A DNA stretch of 30,486 nt from an uncultured Adlercreutzia sp. (lineage in GTDB: Bacteria > Actinomycetota > Coriobacteriia > Coriobacteriales > Eggerthellaceae), in assembly GCF_958431955.1 (NCBI RefSeq), contig NZ_CAUASN010000032.1, forward strand, positions 1 to 30,486, read 5' to 3'. A program made the translations under genes and the position numbers. The notes under the pieces are model-generated. The model did not search any database. It had not been told where the DNA came from and saw only the letters and a list, made by a program, of their open reading frames with translations. Positions 1-7,733 of the stretch are shown in pieces (position 1 is the first letter of the stretch; every line of letters starts with the position of its first letter).

Positions 1-602
1 ACGCCGATCTTCTCGCGCAGCTGGTTGATGAAGATGCAGGTGGTGTTCGACTTGGAGAGCGAGCCGGCCAGCTTGCGCAGCGCCTGGGACATGAGGCGGG
101 CCTGGAGGCCCACCGTGGTGTCGCCCATCTCGCCCTCGATCTCGGCGCGGGGTACGAGCGCGGCCACGGAGTCGACGATGACGCAGTCGATGGCCCCGCT
201 GCGCACGAGCATGTCGCAGATCTCGAGCGCCTGCTCGCCGGTGTCGGGCTGGGAGATGAGCACCTCGTCGATATCGACGCCGATGCGCGCCGCATACACC
301 GGGTCGAGGGCGTGCTCCGCGTCGATGAAGGCCACGATGCCGCCGAGGGCCTGGGCCTCGGCGAGGATCTGCAGGGCGAGCGTGGTCTTGCCCGACGACT
401 CGGGCCCGTAGATCTCGATGATGCGCCCGCGGGGCACGCCGCCGATGCCGAGGGCGGCGTCCAGCGGGAGCGCGCCGGTGGGGATGACGCCGATGTTCAG
501 GTCGGCGCCGCCCTCTCCGAGCGTCATGATGGACCCCTTGCCGAACTTCGACTCGATCTGGTCCGTGGTGAGTTTGAGCATCTTCTCTTTGTCTTCGTTC
601 AT
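1..602 (-). CDS. recA: Recombinase RecA, N-terminal 200 residues (gene runs off the window)
   Basis: RecA forms ATP-dependent filaments on single-stranded DNA, drives homologous recombination and triggers LexA self-cleavage in the SOS response. The visible part carries Walker A GPESSGKT at residues 66-73, catalytic Glu96 (DAEHALD), Walker B VIVDS with Asp144, and the L2-loop start INQLREKIG at 192-200. All of these fall at the same numbers as in Escherichia coli RecA, which supports the ATG at 602. A ribosome binding site AAGGAG lies 5 nt before that ATG. The missing part is roughly the last 150 residues, beyond base 1. The gene has its own promoter with a LexA-like site (653-680) and a 294-bp gap from the pgsA-cinA fusion, so it is probably transcribed independently under SOS control. 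Confidence 0.98.
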   Translation of the reverse strand, partial: MNEDKEKMLKLTTDQIESKFGKGSIMTLGEGGADLNIGVIPTGALPLDAALGIGGVPRGRIIEIYGPESSGKTTLALQILAEAQALGGIVAFIDAEHALDPVYAARIGVDIDEVLISQPDTGEQALEICDMLVRSGAIDCVIVDSVAALVPRAEIEGEMGDTTVGLQARLMSQALRKLAGSLSKSNTTCIFINQLREKIG

Positions 603-652
603 GGAGTCTCCTTGTCTGGGCCATCATACGAACAAGTGGCCGATTTCCTCTT

Positions 653-680
653 ATTATACGAACAAACGTATGCACGTCAA
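653..680 (-). promoter_or_regulatory. recA promoter with LexA-type operator in the spacer
   Basis: On the minus strand a -35 TTGACG (675-680) and a perfect -10 TATAAT (653-658) are separated by 16 bp. The spacer contains the palindrome ATACG-AACAAA-CGTAT (656-671), which reads GAAC-N4-GTAT and differs in one half from the GAAC-N4-GTTC SOS box of many Gram-positive and actinobacterial LexA proteins. A second copy of the left half, ATACGAACAA, lies at 626-635, exactly 30 bp away. LexA bound here would cover the promoter. The promoter is seen directly; LexA binding is inferred. Confidence 0.8.
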
Positions 681-850
681 GAGATTTTTTCTCCATGGGA
701 GACGAAGGGCCCCCGATGACGGTGCCGGGCCATCATAGCTCCCGCAAACCGCACTTATGTCGCGAAGATGCCGCATGCCGTTCCCGCCGCGCGCCGCGGC
801 GGTGTCCCGGCGAAGGCCCGCTCCCGTCCCGCCCAAGTCGCGCCCGCGTC

Positions 851-868
851 CCGGGACTGCCGTCCCGG
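851..868 (-). terminator. Possible terminator hairpin after pgsA-cinA
   Basis: A perfect 7-bp stem (CCGGGAC / GTCCCGG) with a 4-nt loop lies about 28 nt beyond the fusion-gene stop. It has no U-tract, so the call is weak. The surrounding gap (681-896) holds no gene that I can support. It is very GC-rich and contains four copies of GTCCCG (804, 826, 848, 862). Confidence 0.3.
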
Positions 869-896
869 CCGAGTCGCTCCGGGCGCGTAAGCCCAC

Positions 897-2069
897 TCAG
901 CGGCCCAGGGCCTCCTCCAGCGCCTTCAAGGCGGCGAGCACCGTCTGGAGCCGCACCGACTCGCGGCTGCCCTCGAAATGGTGCTCCCGGGCGTGGGTGC
1001 CCCGCGCCGTCGCGCAGCCGACCCACACCGTGCCGACGGGCTTGCCGGGCTCGGCGCCCGTGGGCCCCGCGATGCCGGTGACCGATACCGCCACGTCGCA
1101 CCCGAGCTCCCGAAGGGCGCCCCGGGCCATCTGGAGGGCCACCAGCTCGTCGACGGCGCCATGGCGGGAGAGCACGTCGCCGGACACGCCGAGCACGGCC
1201 TCCTTCACCTCGTTCACGTAGCTGACGATGCCGCCGCGCACCGCGGCCGAGCTCCCGGGGACGGAGGTGAGCATGGCGGCGATGAGGCCGCCGGTGAGGC
1301 TCTCGGCGGTTCCCACGGAAAGGCCGGCCCCACAGGCGCGCTCCACCACGAGCCGCGCCCGCTCGTCGATGGCCTTCTGCAGCGCGGCGATCTCGGTGGG
1401 CCGCTCGGGGGCGGCGGGGGCCTCGGCCGGCCTGGGGGCGGCGCCCTTCAGCAGGTGGCGGGCCTTCACCAGGTAGTCGAGCATGGACATGATGGTGAGG
1501 ATGAGCGCGATGCCCATGACGGCCCAGGACAGCACGAACAGGGGGTTCGTGAAGGCCGCGGCCGCGGTGGGGAACGTGAGCGCGTCCTTGGCGAGGAACA
1601 GCACGATGGCGATCATCTGGAAGACGGTCTTGGCCTTGCCGTACCAGCTGGCAGCGATGACCTCGCCCTTGCTGGCGGCCACCATGCGGATGCCCGAGAC
1701 GATGAACTCGCGGGCCAGGATGATGAGCACCGGCCAGCCGGGCAGCACCGCGAGCTCCACCAGCGCGATGAGGGCGGCCGCCACGAGGATCTTGTCGGCG
1801 AGCGGGTCCATGAACTTGCCGAAGTCGGTCACCTCGCCGCGGCTGCGGGCCAGATACCCGTCGATCCAGTCGGTGCACGAGATGAGGATGAAGATGCCCG
1901 CGGCGATGAGTCGCTTAGCCTCCATGGTGATGTCGGGCAGCCCCATCCAGATCGGCCACGGGCTCACGATGGCGAGCACGAACACCGGGACGAGGCAGAT
2001 GCGGATGAGCGTGACGATGTTGGCCGGCGTCCAGAGTTTCTCGGGCGCGGTGGGCTGGATGGTGGACAT
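897..2069 (-). CDS. pgsA: Fusion of phosphatidylglycerophosphate synthase (PgsA) with a CinA C-terminal (PncC-type) amidohydrolase domain
   Basis: This single 390-residue reading frame joins two enzymes that are usually separate neighbours. Residues about 13-210 are a membrane CDP-alcohol phosphatidyltransferase with the full signature: Asp67, Asp70-Gly71, Ala74-Arg75, Gly84, Asp88 and Asp92, plus several hydrophobic helices. It would make phosphatidylglycerophosphate from CDP-diacylglycerol and glycerol 3-phosphate. An Ala/Pro-rich linker (about 210-225) leads to residues about 233-390, a CinA C-terminal domain (GTAESLTGG, VSVTGIAGPTG, PVGTVWVG) of the type that deamidates nicotinamide mononucleotide. 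The start follows the rimO stop by 6 bp with GGGGAG overlapping the rimO end, so translation is probably coupled. The amidohydrolase should face the cytoplasm. The activities are inferred from family membership. Confidence 0.93.
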   Translation of the reverse strand: MSTIQPTAPEKLWTPANIVTLIRICLVPVFVLAIVSPWPIWMGLPDITMEAKRLIAAGIFILISCTDWIDGYLARSRGEVTDFGKFMDPLADKILVAAALIALVELAVLPGWPVLIILAREFIVSGIRMVAASKGEVIAASWYGKAKTVFQMIAIVLFLAKDALTFPTAAAAFTNPLFVLSWAVMGIALILTIMSMLDYLVKARHLLKGAAPRPAEAPAAPERPTEIAALQKAIDERARLVVERACGAGLSVGTAESLTGGLIAAMLTSVPGSSAAVRGGIVSYVNEVKEAVLGVSGDVLSRHGAVDELVALQMARGALRELGCDVAVSVTGIAGPTGAEPGKPVGTVWVGCATARGTHAREHHFEGSRESVRLQTVLAALKALEEALGR

Positions 2070-2075
2070 GGGCCT

Positions 2076-3383
2076 TTACTCCCCTTCCATCTCGTAGAGC
2101 AGCGTGTCGGCGATGACGACCTCGACCACCTCGCCGACGCGCCCGGCGCCGACGAACGTGACGCCGTCGACCTCGGGGGCCTGGCACTGGGCGCGGCCGT
2201 AGAGCTGGCCGTCCTCCTCGACGCCCTCCACGAGCACCGCCATGGGCGCGCCCACGCGCTCGGCGATGCGCACCCGCGAGGCCTCGTCGGCCGTATCGCG
2301 CAGGATCTGCGCCCGCTCGGCCTTCTCGCCCTCGTCGATCTGGCCGGGAAGGTCCGCGGCGGGCGTGCCCTCCTCGCGGGAGTAGGGGAAGACGCCCACG
2401 TAGTCGAAGAGGCCCTCGGAGACGAAGTCGCGCAGCGCCTCGAACTGCTCGTCGGTCTCCCCGGGGAATCCCGCGATGAGCGTGGTGCGCAGGGTGATGC
2501 CGGGCACGGCCTCGCGCACGCGGTCCACGAGCGCTGCGAACTTCTCGGCCGAGCCGGCGCGGTTCATGGCCCGCAGGATGGGCGTGCTCACGTGCTGGAG
2601 CGGGATGTCCAAGTAGGAGCAGACGTTCTCGCGGGCGGCCATGACGGCGAGCAGCTCGTCGGTGACGCCCTCCGGCTGCAGGTACATGACGCGCAGCCAC
2701 GTGTCGGGAAACTCCCCGGCGAGCGTATCCACCAGCCAGGCCAGGTCACGGCCGCCGGGGAGGTCCTGCCCCCAGCGCCCCGTGTCCTGGGCGATGAGCA
2801 CGATCTCGCGGGCGCCGGCGGCCACCTCGCGGGCCACCTCGGCGCGGACGTCCTCGTAGGAGAAGCTGTGGTAGCGGCCCCGGATGTGCGGGATGGTGCA
2901 GTAGGAGCAGAAGCGGTCGCAGCCGTCGGAGACCTTCACGTAGGCGAACACGGGCGCCTCCCCCGCCGGACGGGCGGCCGCGGGAGCCTCTGGCGTCCCG
3001 GCAAAGCCGGTGAGGCGCCCGAGCACGGCCACGATATCGTCCTCCTTGCTGCAGGGCACGAAGGCCGCGGCCTCGGTGAGCTCACCTTCCAGGTCGTCCC
3101 CGTAGCGGGCCGGCATGCAGCCGGCCACCACCACCGAGGCGCGGCCCTGGGCCACCTTCGGCAGCGACGCGGCCTCGAAGACGGCCTCGAGGCTCTCCTC
3201 GGTGGCCGACTGGATGAACGAGCAGGTGTTCACGATGATGACGTCGGCCTCCTCGGCCGGCGCGTCCACGTCGTAGCCCGCCCGGGCGAGGGCGCGGGCC
3301 ATGGCCGCGGAGTCCACCTCGTTCTTGGCGCAGCCCATGGTGACGAGGCAGACGCGGGGCGCGGTGATGACCTGAGAGGGCAT
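2076..3383 (-). CDS. rimO: Ribosomal protein S12 methylthiotransferase RimO (radical SAM)
   Basis: RimO adds a methylthio group to the conserved aspartate of ribosomal protein S12, using two iron-sulfur clusters and S-adenosylmethionine. The 435-residue protein has the N-terminal UPF0004 cysteines (MGCAKNE near 18, NTCSF near 52, AGCMP near 89), the radical-SAM CxxxCxxC motif in DGCDRFCSYCTIPHIRGR (about 151-158), and a C-terminal TRAM domain. The NTCSFI..ATEES segment and APEVDGVTFV in the TRAM region favour RimO over its tRNA-modifying relative MiaB. It lies 12 bp after yajQ and 6 bp before the pgsA-cinA fusion, which indicates one operon. Confidence 0.93.
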   Translation of the reverse strand: MPSQVITAPRVCLVTMGCAKNEVDSAAMARALARAGYDVDAPAEEADVIIVNTCSFIQSATEESLEAVFEAASLPKVAQGRASVVVAGCMPARYGDDLEGELTEAAAFVPCSKEDDIVAVLGRLTGFAGTPEAPAAARPAGEAPVFAYVKVSDGCDRFCSYCTIPHIRGRYHSFSYEDVRAEVAREVAAGAREIVLIAQDTGRWGQDLPGGRDLAWLVDTLAGEFPDTWLRVMYLQPEGVTDELLAVMAARENVCSYLDIPLQHVSTPILRAMNRAGSAEKFAALVDRVREAVPGITLRTTLIAGFPGETDEQFEALRDFVSEGLFDYVGVFPYSREEGTPAADLPGQIDEGEKAERAQILRDTADEASRVRIAERVGAPMAVLVEGVEEDGQLYGRAQCQAPEVDGVTFVGAGRVGEVVEVVIADTLLYEMEGE

Positions 3384-3395
3384 AGGTCCTGCTTC

Positions 3396-3893
3396 CTAGC
3401 GGTAGTTCACGTACTGGAGGGGCTGGCCGTAGTCCTGCCCCTTGAGGAAGGCGATGACCTCCTGCAGCGTGTCGCGGGAGGGGGAGCTCACGCGCAGCTT
3501 GTCGCCCTCGATGGTGACCTTGCACTTGAGCTTCTGCGCCTTGATGTCCTTGTTGATCTTGCCCGCGGTCTCCTTGTCGATGCCGTCGACGATGGTGGCC
3601 ACCCGGCGCACCGCGCCGCCGCTGGCCGCCTGGACGTCTCCCCACTTCACGGCCGTAAGATCGATGCCGCGCTTGATGAGCTTGCTGCCGATGACGTCGA
3701 TGACCTGAGAGGCGACGAAGTCGGCCGGCGCGGCCACGGTGATGGTGCCGCCGTTCTTGTCGAGCGAGATCTCCGCGCCGGAGTCCTTCAGGTCGTAGCG
3801 CTGGGCGATCTCCTTCTTCGCCTGCTGGAAGGCGTTGTCCACCTCCTGCATGTCGACGGTGGACACCACATCGAAGCTGGATTCCTTGGCCAT
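3396..3893 (-). CDS. yajQ: YajQ-family nucleotide-binding protein
   Basis: This 165-residue protein matches the YajQ (DUF520) family over its full length: start MAKESSFDVVSTVDMQEVDN, central QRYDLKDS, and the end LKGQDYGQPLQYVNYR. The fold is two ferredoxin-like RNP domains. Some family members bind cyclic di-GMP and act as regulators, and others have been linked to tRNA or phage biology; the role here is not shown by the sequence. An AAAGG element precedes the ATG at 3893. The stop is 12 bp before rimO, so the two genes are very likely co-transcribed. Confidence 0.92.
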   Translation of the reverse strand: MAKESSFDVVSTVDMQEVDNAFQQAKKEIAQRYDLKDSGAEISLDKNGGTITVAAPADFVASQVIDVIGSKLIKRGIDLTAVKWGDVQAASGGAVRRVATIVDGIDKETAGKINKDIKAQKLKCKVTIEGDKLRVSSPSRDTLQEVIAFLKGQDYGQPLQYVNYR

Positions 3894-3961
3894 GGAAGAG
3901 CCTTTCTCTTGGGGCGCGGGGCGCCCGGGCGGATGGGGAATGCGCGCGGGGCGCGGGGGTG

Positions 3962-5038
3962 CTAGTTGCCGGAGGAGGCGCCGTCGTCATCGGAGCCGGA
4001 GCCCGATGCGTCATCGCCCTCGGCCGAGCCGGCGCCCGAGGAGGTGCCGTCGGCGTCATCGGAGCCGGCGTTGTCGGCGGAGCCCGAGCCCACGCCGTTG
4101 GCGCGCTTCCACTCGTCGAGCACCTCCTCGAAGTCGACGGTGTAGGTGTACACGCCGCTCTTCGTCTCGGTGGGCTCGACCTCGGTGCCGTCCACGGCGA
4201 TCTTCACCTCGCTCGGCTCGCCGGAGACGACGAACTTCAGCTTGCCGGTGACGTCGTAGTCCTGGCTCTTGGGGCCGGTCACGTCGCCGGCCTCTACGGT
4301 CTTGCCGTCCTGGATGACCTCGATGTAGAGCTTCGCCCCGTCGGCGACCTCGTAGGAGAACTTGGCGCTCGTGGGGGCCACCGGCGTGGTCGTGGGCGCC
4401 GCGGCCTGGCCGCTCTCCGCGCCATCGCCGCTTGTCGTGGTGCCCTGGGGGGTCGGCATGCCGGAGATGGGCACCGTGGGCGCGTCCTCGGCCGGCACGT
4501 CGCGGCCGCTGAAGGCGAGCACGATGACGAGGACGAGCAGGCCGACGATGATGGCGCCGACCACGATGAGCGGGAGCATGGAGCCGAGGCTGGAGATGAG
4601 CCCGGGGGCCTGGCGGCCCTGGACGAGGTTGGTGTAGGCCGGCTGGGGAGCCGCCGCGCCGCGCCGGTCGCGCGAGGAACGGCCCGAACGGGAGCCGTCG
4701 CGCCGCGAGGAAGTGCGCGAGCCCCTCCCCTCGCCGCGCTCGCCGGCGCGGGCGCGCTCGGAGCGGGAGGACACAGGGCGCCGTCCCGTCTCGAACTGCT
4801 GGGCCTCGTCGCGGTACAGGCGCGTGAGCTCGGCGGGGTTGAGTCCCACGAGGCGCGCGTAGGCCCCCACCATGTTCGAGGTGTAACCCCGCGGGGGCAT
4901 GCGGGCGAAGTCGCTCTCCTCGATGGCGCGCAGGATGTCGGGGCGGATGCGCAGCTTGCGCGCGGCGGCGGACAGATCGAGCCCCTTGCGCTCGCGCGCG
5001 GCCCTGAGCATGGTTCCGAAGGAAGTCTGTCTCGCCAC
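3962..5038 (-). CDS. rodZ: RodZ-like membrane protein: N-terminal helix-turn-helix, one transmembrane helix, DUF4115 C-terminal domain
   Basis: RodZ-type proteins link the cytoskeleton to the elongation machinery and affect cell shape. Here residues 1-75 form a Cro/HTH_25-like domain (LRAARERKGLDLSAAARKL; LRAIEESDF; YTSNMVGAYARLVGL). A basic Ser/Arg-rich linker follows, then one hydrophobic helix at about 152-177, an outside Thr/Pro-rich spacer and a DUF4115-like beta domain (about 215-315). The last 40 or so residues are an Asp/Ser/Gly-rich acidic tail, which is unusual. The start is GTG at 5038, supported by GGAG 5 nt upstream. It lies 48 bp after ftsK. MreB dependence cannot be judged from this window. 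Confidence 0.85.
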   Translation of the reverse strand: MARQTSFGTMLRAARERKGLDLSAAARKLRIRPDILRAIEESDFARMPPRGYTSNMVGAYARLVGLNPAELTRLYRDEAQQFETGRRPVSSRSERARAGERGEGRGSRTSSRRDGSRSGRSSRDRRGAAAPQPAYTNLVQGRQAPGLISSLGSMLPLIVVGAIIVGLLVLVIVLAFSGRDVPAEDAPTVPISGMPTPQGTTTSGDGAESGQAAAPTTTPVAPTSAKFSYEVADGAKLYIEVIQDGKTVEAGDVTGPKSQDYDVTGKLKFVVSGEPSEVKIAVDGTEVEPTETKSGVYTYTVDFEEVLDEWKRANGVGSGSADNAGSDDADGTSSGAGSAEGDDASGSGSDDDGASSGN

Positions 5039-5086
5039 GGTTACTCCTCTATGTCGTCAGGCTCCGCGTCCCGAAAAGACGCGCGC

Positions 5087-7726
5087 CTAGTCCTCGTCGT
5101 TGGCCTCGAACGCCTTGAGCGTCTCGAGCTCCATCGCGTCCACGAGCACCTCGCGCGGGCGGCTGCCGTTGGCCGGCCCCACGATGCCCTTTTCTTCAAG
5201 CTGATCCATTATACGCCCAGCGCGGGCGTATCCGACCTTCAGGCGGCGCTGAAGGTTGGATGTTGAGCCCAAATCGCTCGAAACCACCACATCGGCGGCC
5301 TCCCACAGAAGCGGGTCGTCGGCCTCGGAGCCGCCCTCGCCGGCCGGAGAGGAGTCGCCGAGGGTCACCACGTTGGTCTTGAGGATCTCGGAATGGTACT
5401 CCGGCTCCCCCTGGCTCTTCAGGTGCGCCACCACCGCCGCGATCTCGTCGTCGGGGATCCACGGGCCCTGCACGCGCACGGGCTTGGGGTACTCCGGCTT
5501 CGAGATGAGCAGGTCTCCCCGGCCGATGAGGTTCTCGGCGCCCACCGAGTCCAGGATGACGCGGGAGTCGATGCCAGAGGCCACGGTAAGGCCGATGCGG
5601 CAGGTGATGTTCGCCTTGATGAGGCCCGTGACCACGTTGGTGGAGGGGCGCTGGGTGGCGATGATGAGGTGGATGCCCGCCGCGCGCGCCAGCTGGGCGA
5701 TGCGGCTGATGGAGAACTCAACCTCCTTGCCGACGTTCATCATGAGGTCGGCAAGCTCGTCGATGACGATGACGATGTAGGGAATGGGCTCGCCGTAGGG
5801 GTTCTCGGGCGCGTCGGCGCCGCTCGCCTCGGCCGCCTCGGCGGCGTCGCGGGCGGCCTTCGCCTTCTCGTTGAAGGAGATGATGTTGCGCACGCCGCAC
5901 TTCGAGAACATCTTCAGGCGCCGCTCCATCTCGGCCACGGCCCAGGAGAGCGCGCTCGACGCCTCGCGGCACTCGGTGACCACGGGCACGTAGAGGTGCG
6001 GGATGCCGTCGTAGGGGGCGAACTCCACGCGCTTGGGGTCGATCATGATGAAGCGCACCTCGGAGGGCGTGGCCCGCAAGAGGATGGACATGATCATGGC
6101 GTTCACCTCCACCGACTTGCCCGAGCCGGTGGTGCCGGCGATGAGCACGTGGGGCATCTTCGCCAGGTCGTGCACGATGGCGTGGCCCTCGACGTCCTCG
6201 CCGATGGCCACCTGCAGCGGCCCCTCCCCCGCCGTGGCGAGCACGTCGGGCAGATACACCGTCTGGCGCTCGCGGTTGGGCACCTCGATGCCCACGTAGT
6301 TGGTGCCGGGGATGGGCGCGAAGATGCGCACGCCGGGGGCCGCCAGCGCCAGCGCGATGTCGTCGGTGAGGTTGGTGACCTTGCTCACACGCACGCCCGA
6401 GGGGAGGTCCACCTTGAACAGCGTCACCGTCGGGCCCTCCACCCAGCCGACGACGCTCGCGAACACCCCGAAGTCCTCCAGGGTGTGCTGCAGCTCGGCG
6501 GCCACCTCGGCGAGCTCCGCCTCGGTGGATCCGCGGCGCTTGCCGGCGCCGGTGGCGAGCAGGTCGATGGAGGGCAGCTGGAAGCCGTCGCGCGAGGGAG
6601 CGGGCGCCGGCTTCTTGGGGGCGGCCTTGGGCTTGGCGGCCTTCTTGCGCGGGTTGGCGCTCTCGGCCTTCGGGGCCGGCGCGGGCTCGGCGGCCGGCTT
6701 GCGGCCGAGCTTGCGCGTCATGGGGCGCGCCGGCTCCTCGGCGGAGATGTCGCCGATGGCCGCGGTCTGGCGCGGGTCGGGGGCGGCCGGGGGCGCCGAG
6801 AGGTTCACCGTGGGGCCCGCCGCGCCTCCCAGCTGCTGGGTGAGCGCGCCGCCGTCCACCGGCGGATGCGCGCCCTGGGGGCCGCTTGCGCCCACGGCGC
6901 GGCTGCGACGGCGCGGCTGCTCCTCCATGGACAGGCGCGCCGTGAGGGCCGCCGGGCGCACCACCGTGGCGTCGGGGGGCGCCACAGCCTCCGACGGCGC
7001 GCCGCCCAGGCCGTGGCGCACCACGTGGCCGCCGCGCTTTACGGCGCCGAAGAGCGCCTCGGGCAGATAGGGTTCGCGGGCGGCCAGGTCGGCCTCGTGG
7101 CGCGCGCGCACCTTCTCGATGAAGGCCGACACGGAAAACCCGATGACGATGACGCCGCCCACGGCGACGCCCAGAAGCAGGATGCCGGTGATGATGCCGC
7201 CGAACAGCGTGAGGCCCACCCAGGCCAGCGCCGCGCCCACGTAGCCGCCGTGGGTGATGAGGGCCTCGCGGTCGAACAGGTGCTCGATGCCCGTGTTGCC
7301 CACGGGCGTGAACAGCGCGATGATGCCGAGCAGCGCCACCAGGATGAGGGCGAGGCCCACGGTGATGCGCAGCGACATGCGCTCGGTCTCCTTGCGGTAG
7401 AGCACGGTACCCCCCACCGCCACGAGGAAGAAGGGCATGATGTAGCACCCCACCCCGAACACGAGGTGGAGCGACTCCGACAGGAATGACGTGACGATGG
7501 CGCCGGTGGGGGCCACCGCGGCGATGAACAGCACGATGCCGAGCAGAACGAAGCCCACGCCCACCATGTCGCGGCGGGTGCGGTCGTCCAGGATGCGCGG
7601 CGCGGGCTCCACCGAGCGGCTCCGGGCCGCCGACAGCGGGCGGCGCGTGCCGTCCTTGGAGGTAGCGGCGCTCGCGCTCTTTCTCGATTTGGCTGCGTTG
7701 GAAGCTTGCTGCGAGTGTCGGGCCAC
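5087..7726 (-). CDS. ftsK: DNA translocase FtsK/SpoIIIE
   Basis: FtsK pumps chromosomal DNA through the closing septum using ATP and is oriented by short DNA motifs. The 879-residue protein has an N-terminal membrane region with about four to five helices (54-200), an Ala/Pro/Lys-rich linker (about 230-400), an alpha/beta motor with Walker A GTTGSGKS (about 530) and Walker B VIVIDEL (about 650), the ATQRPSTNVVTGLIKAN segment, and a C-terminal winged-helix gamma domain (LQRRLKVGYARAGRIMDQLE) that reads orienting sequences. The start is GTG at 7726, only 7 bp after the rnj stop, with AGGA upstream. Length and domain order are normal for the family. Confidence 0.97.
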   Translation of the reverse strand: MARHSQQASNAAKSRKSASAATSKDGTRRPLSAARSRSVEPAPRILDDRTRRDMVGVGFVLLGIVLFIAAVAPTGAIVTSFLSESLHLVFGVGCYIMPFFLVAVGGTVLYRKETERMSLRITVGLALILVALLGIIALFTPVGNTGIEHLFDREALITHGGYVGAALAWVGLTLFGGIITGILLLGVAVGGVIVIGFSVSAFIEKVRARHEADLAAREPYLPEALFGAVKRGGHVVRHGLGGAPSEAVAPPDATVVRPAALTARLSMEEQPRRRSRAVGASGPQGAHPPVDGGALTQQLGGAAGPTVNLSAPPAAPDPRQTAAIGDISAEEPARPMTRKLGRKPAAEPAPAPKAESANPRKKAAKPKAAPKKPAPAPSRDGFQLPSIDLLATGAGKRRGSTEAELAEVAAELQHTLEDFGVFASVVGWVEGPTVTLFKVDLPSGVRVSKVTNLTDDIALALAAPGVRIFAPIPGTNYVGIEVPNRERQTVYLPDVLATAGEGPLQVAIGEDVEGHAIVHDLAKMPHVLIAGTTGSGKSVEVNAMIMSILLRATPSEVRFIMIDPKRVEFAPYDGIPHLYVPVVTECREASSALSWAVAEMERRLKMFSKCGVRNIISFNEKAKAARDAAEAAEASGADAPENPYGEPIPYIVIVIDELADLMMNVGKEVEFSISRIAQLARAAGIHLIIATQRPSTNVVTGLIKANITCRIGLTVASGIDSRVILDSVGAENLIGRGDLLISKPEYPKPVRVQGPWIPDDEIAAVVAHLKSQGEPEYHSEILKTNVVTLGDSSPAGEGGSEADDPLLWEAADVVVSSDLGSTSNLQRRLKVGYARAGRIMDQLEEKGIVGPANGSRPREVLVDAMELETLKAFEANDED

Positions 7727-7733
7727 GGGAATC

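Noticed and set aside
978..3965. Very long open frame on the plus strand (995 codons)
   Set aside because: It is the shadow of the pgsA-cinA, rimO and yajQ genes in GC-rich DNA. Its translation is rich in His/Gly/Arg/Asp and has no recognisable domain, while the minus-strand proteins are clear.
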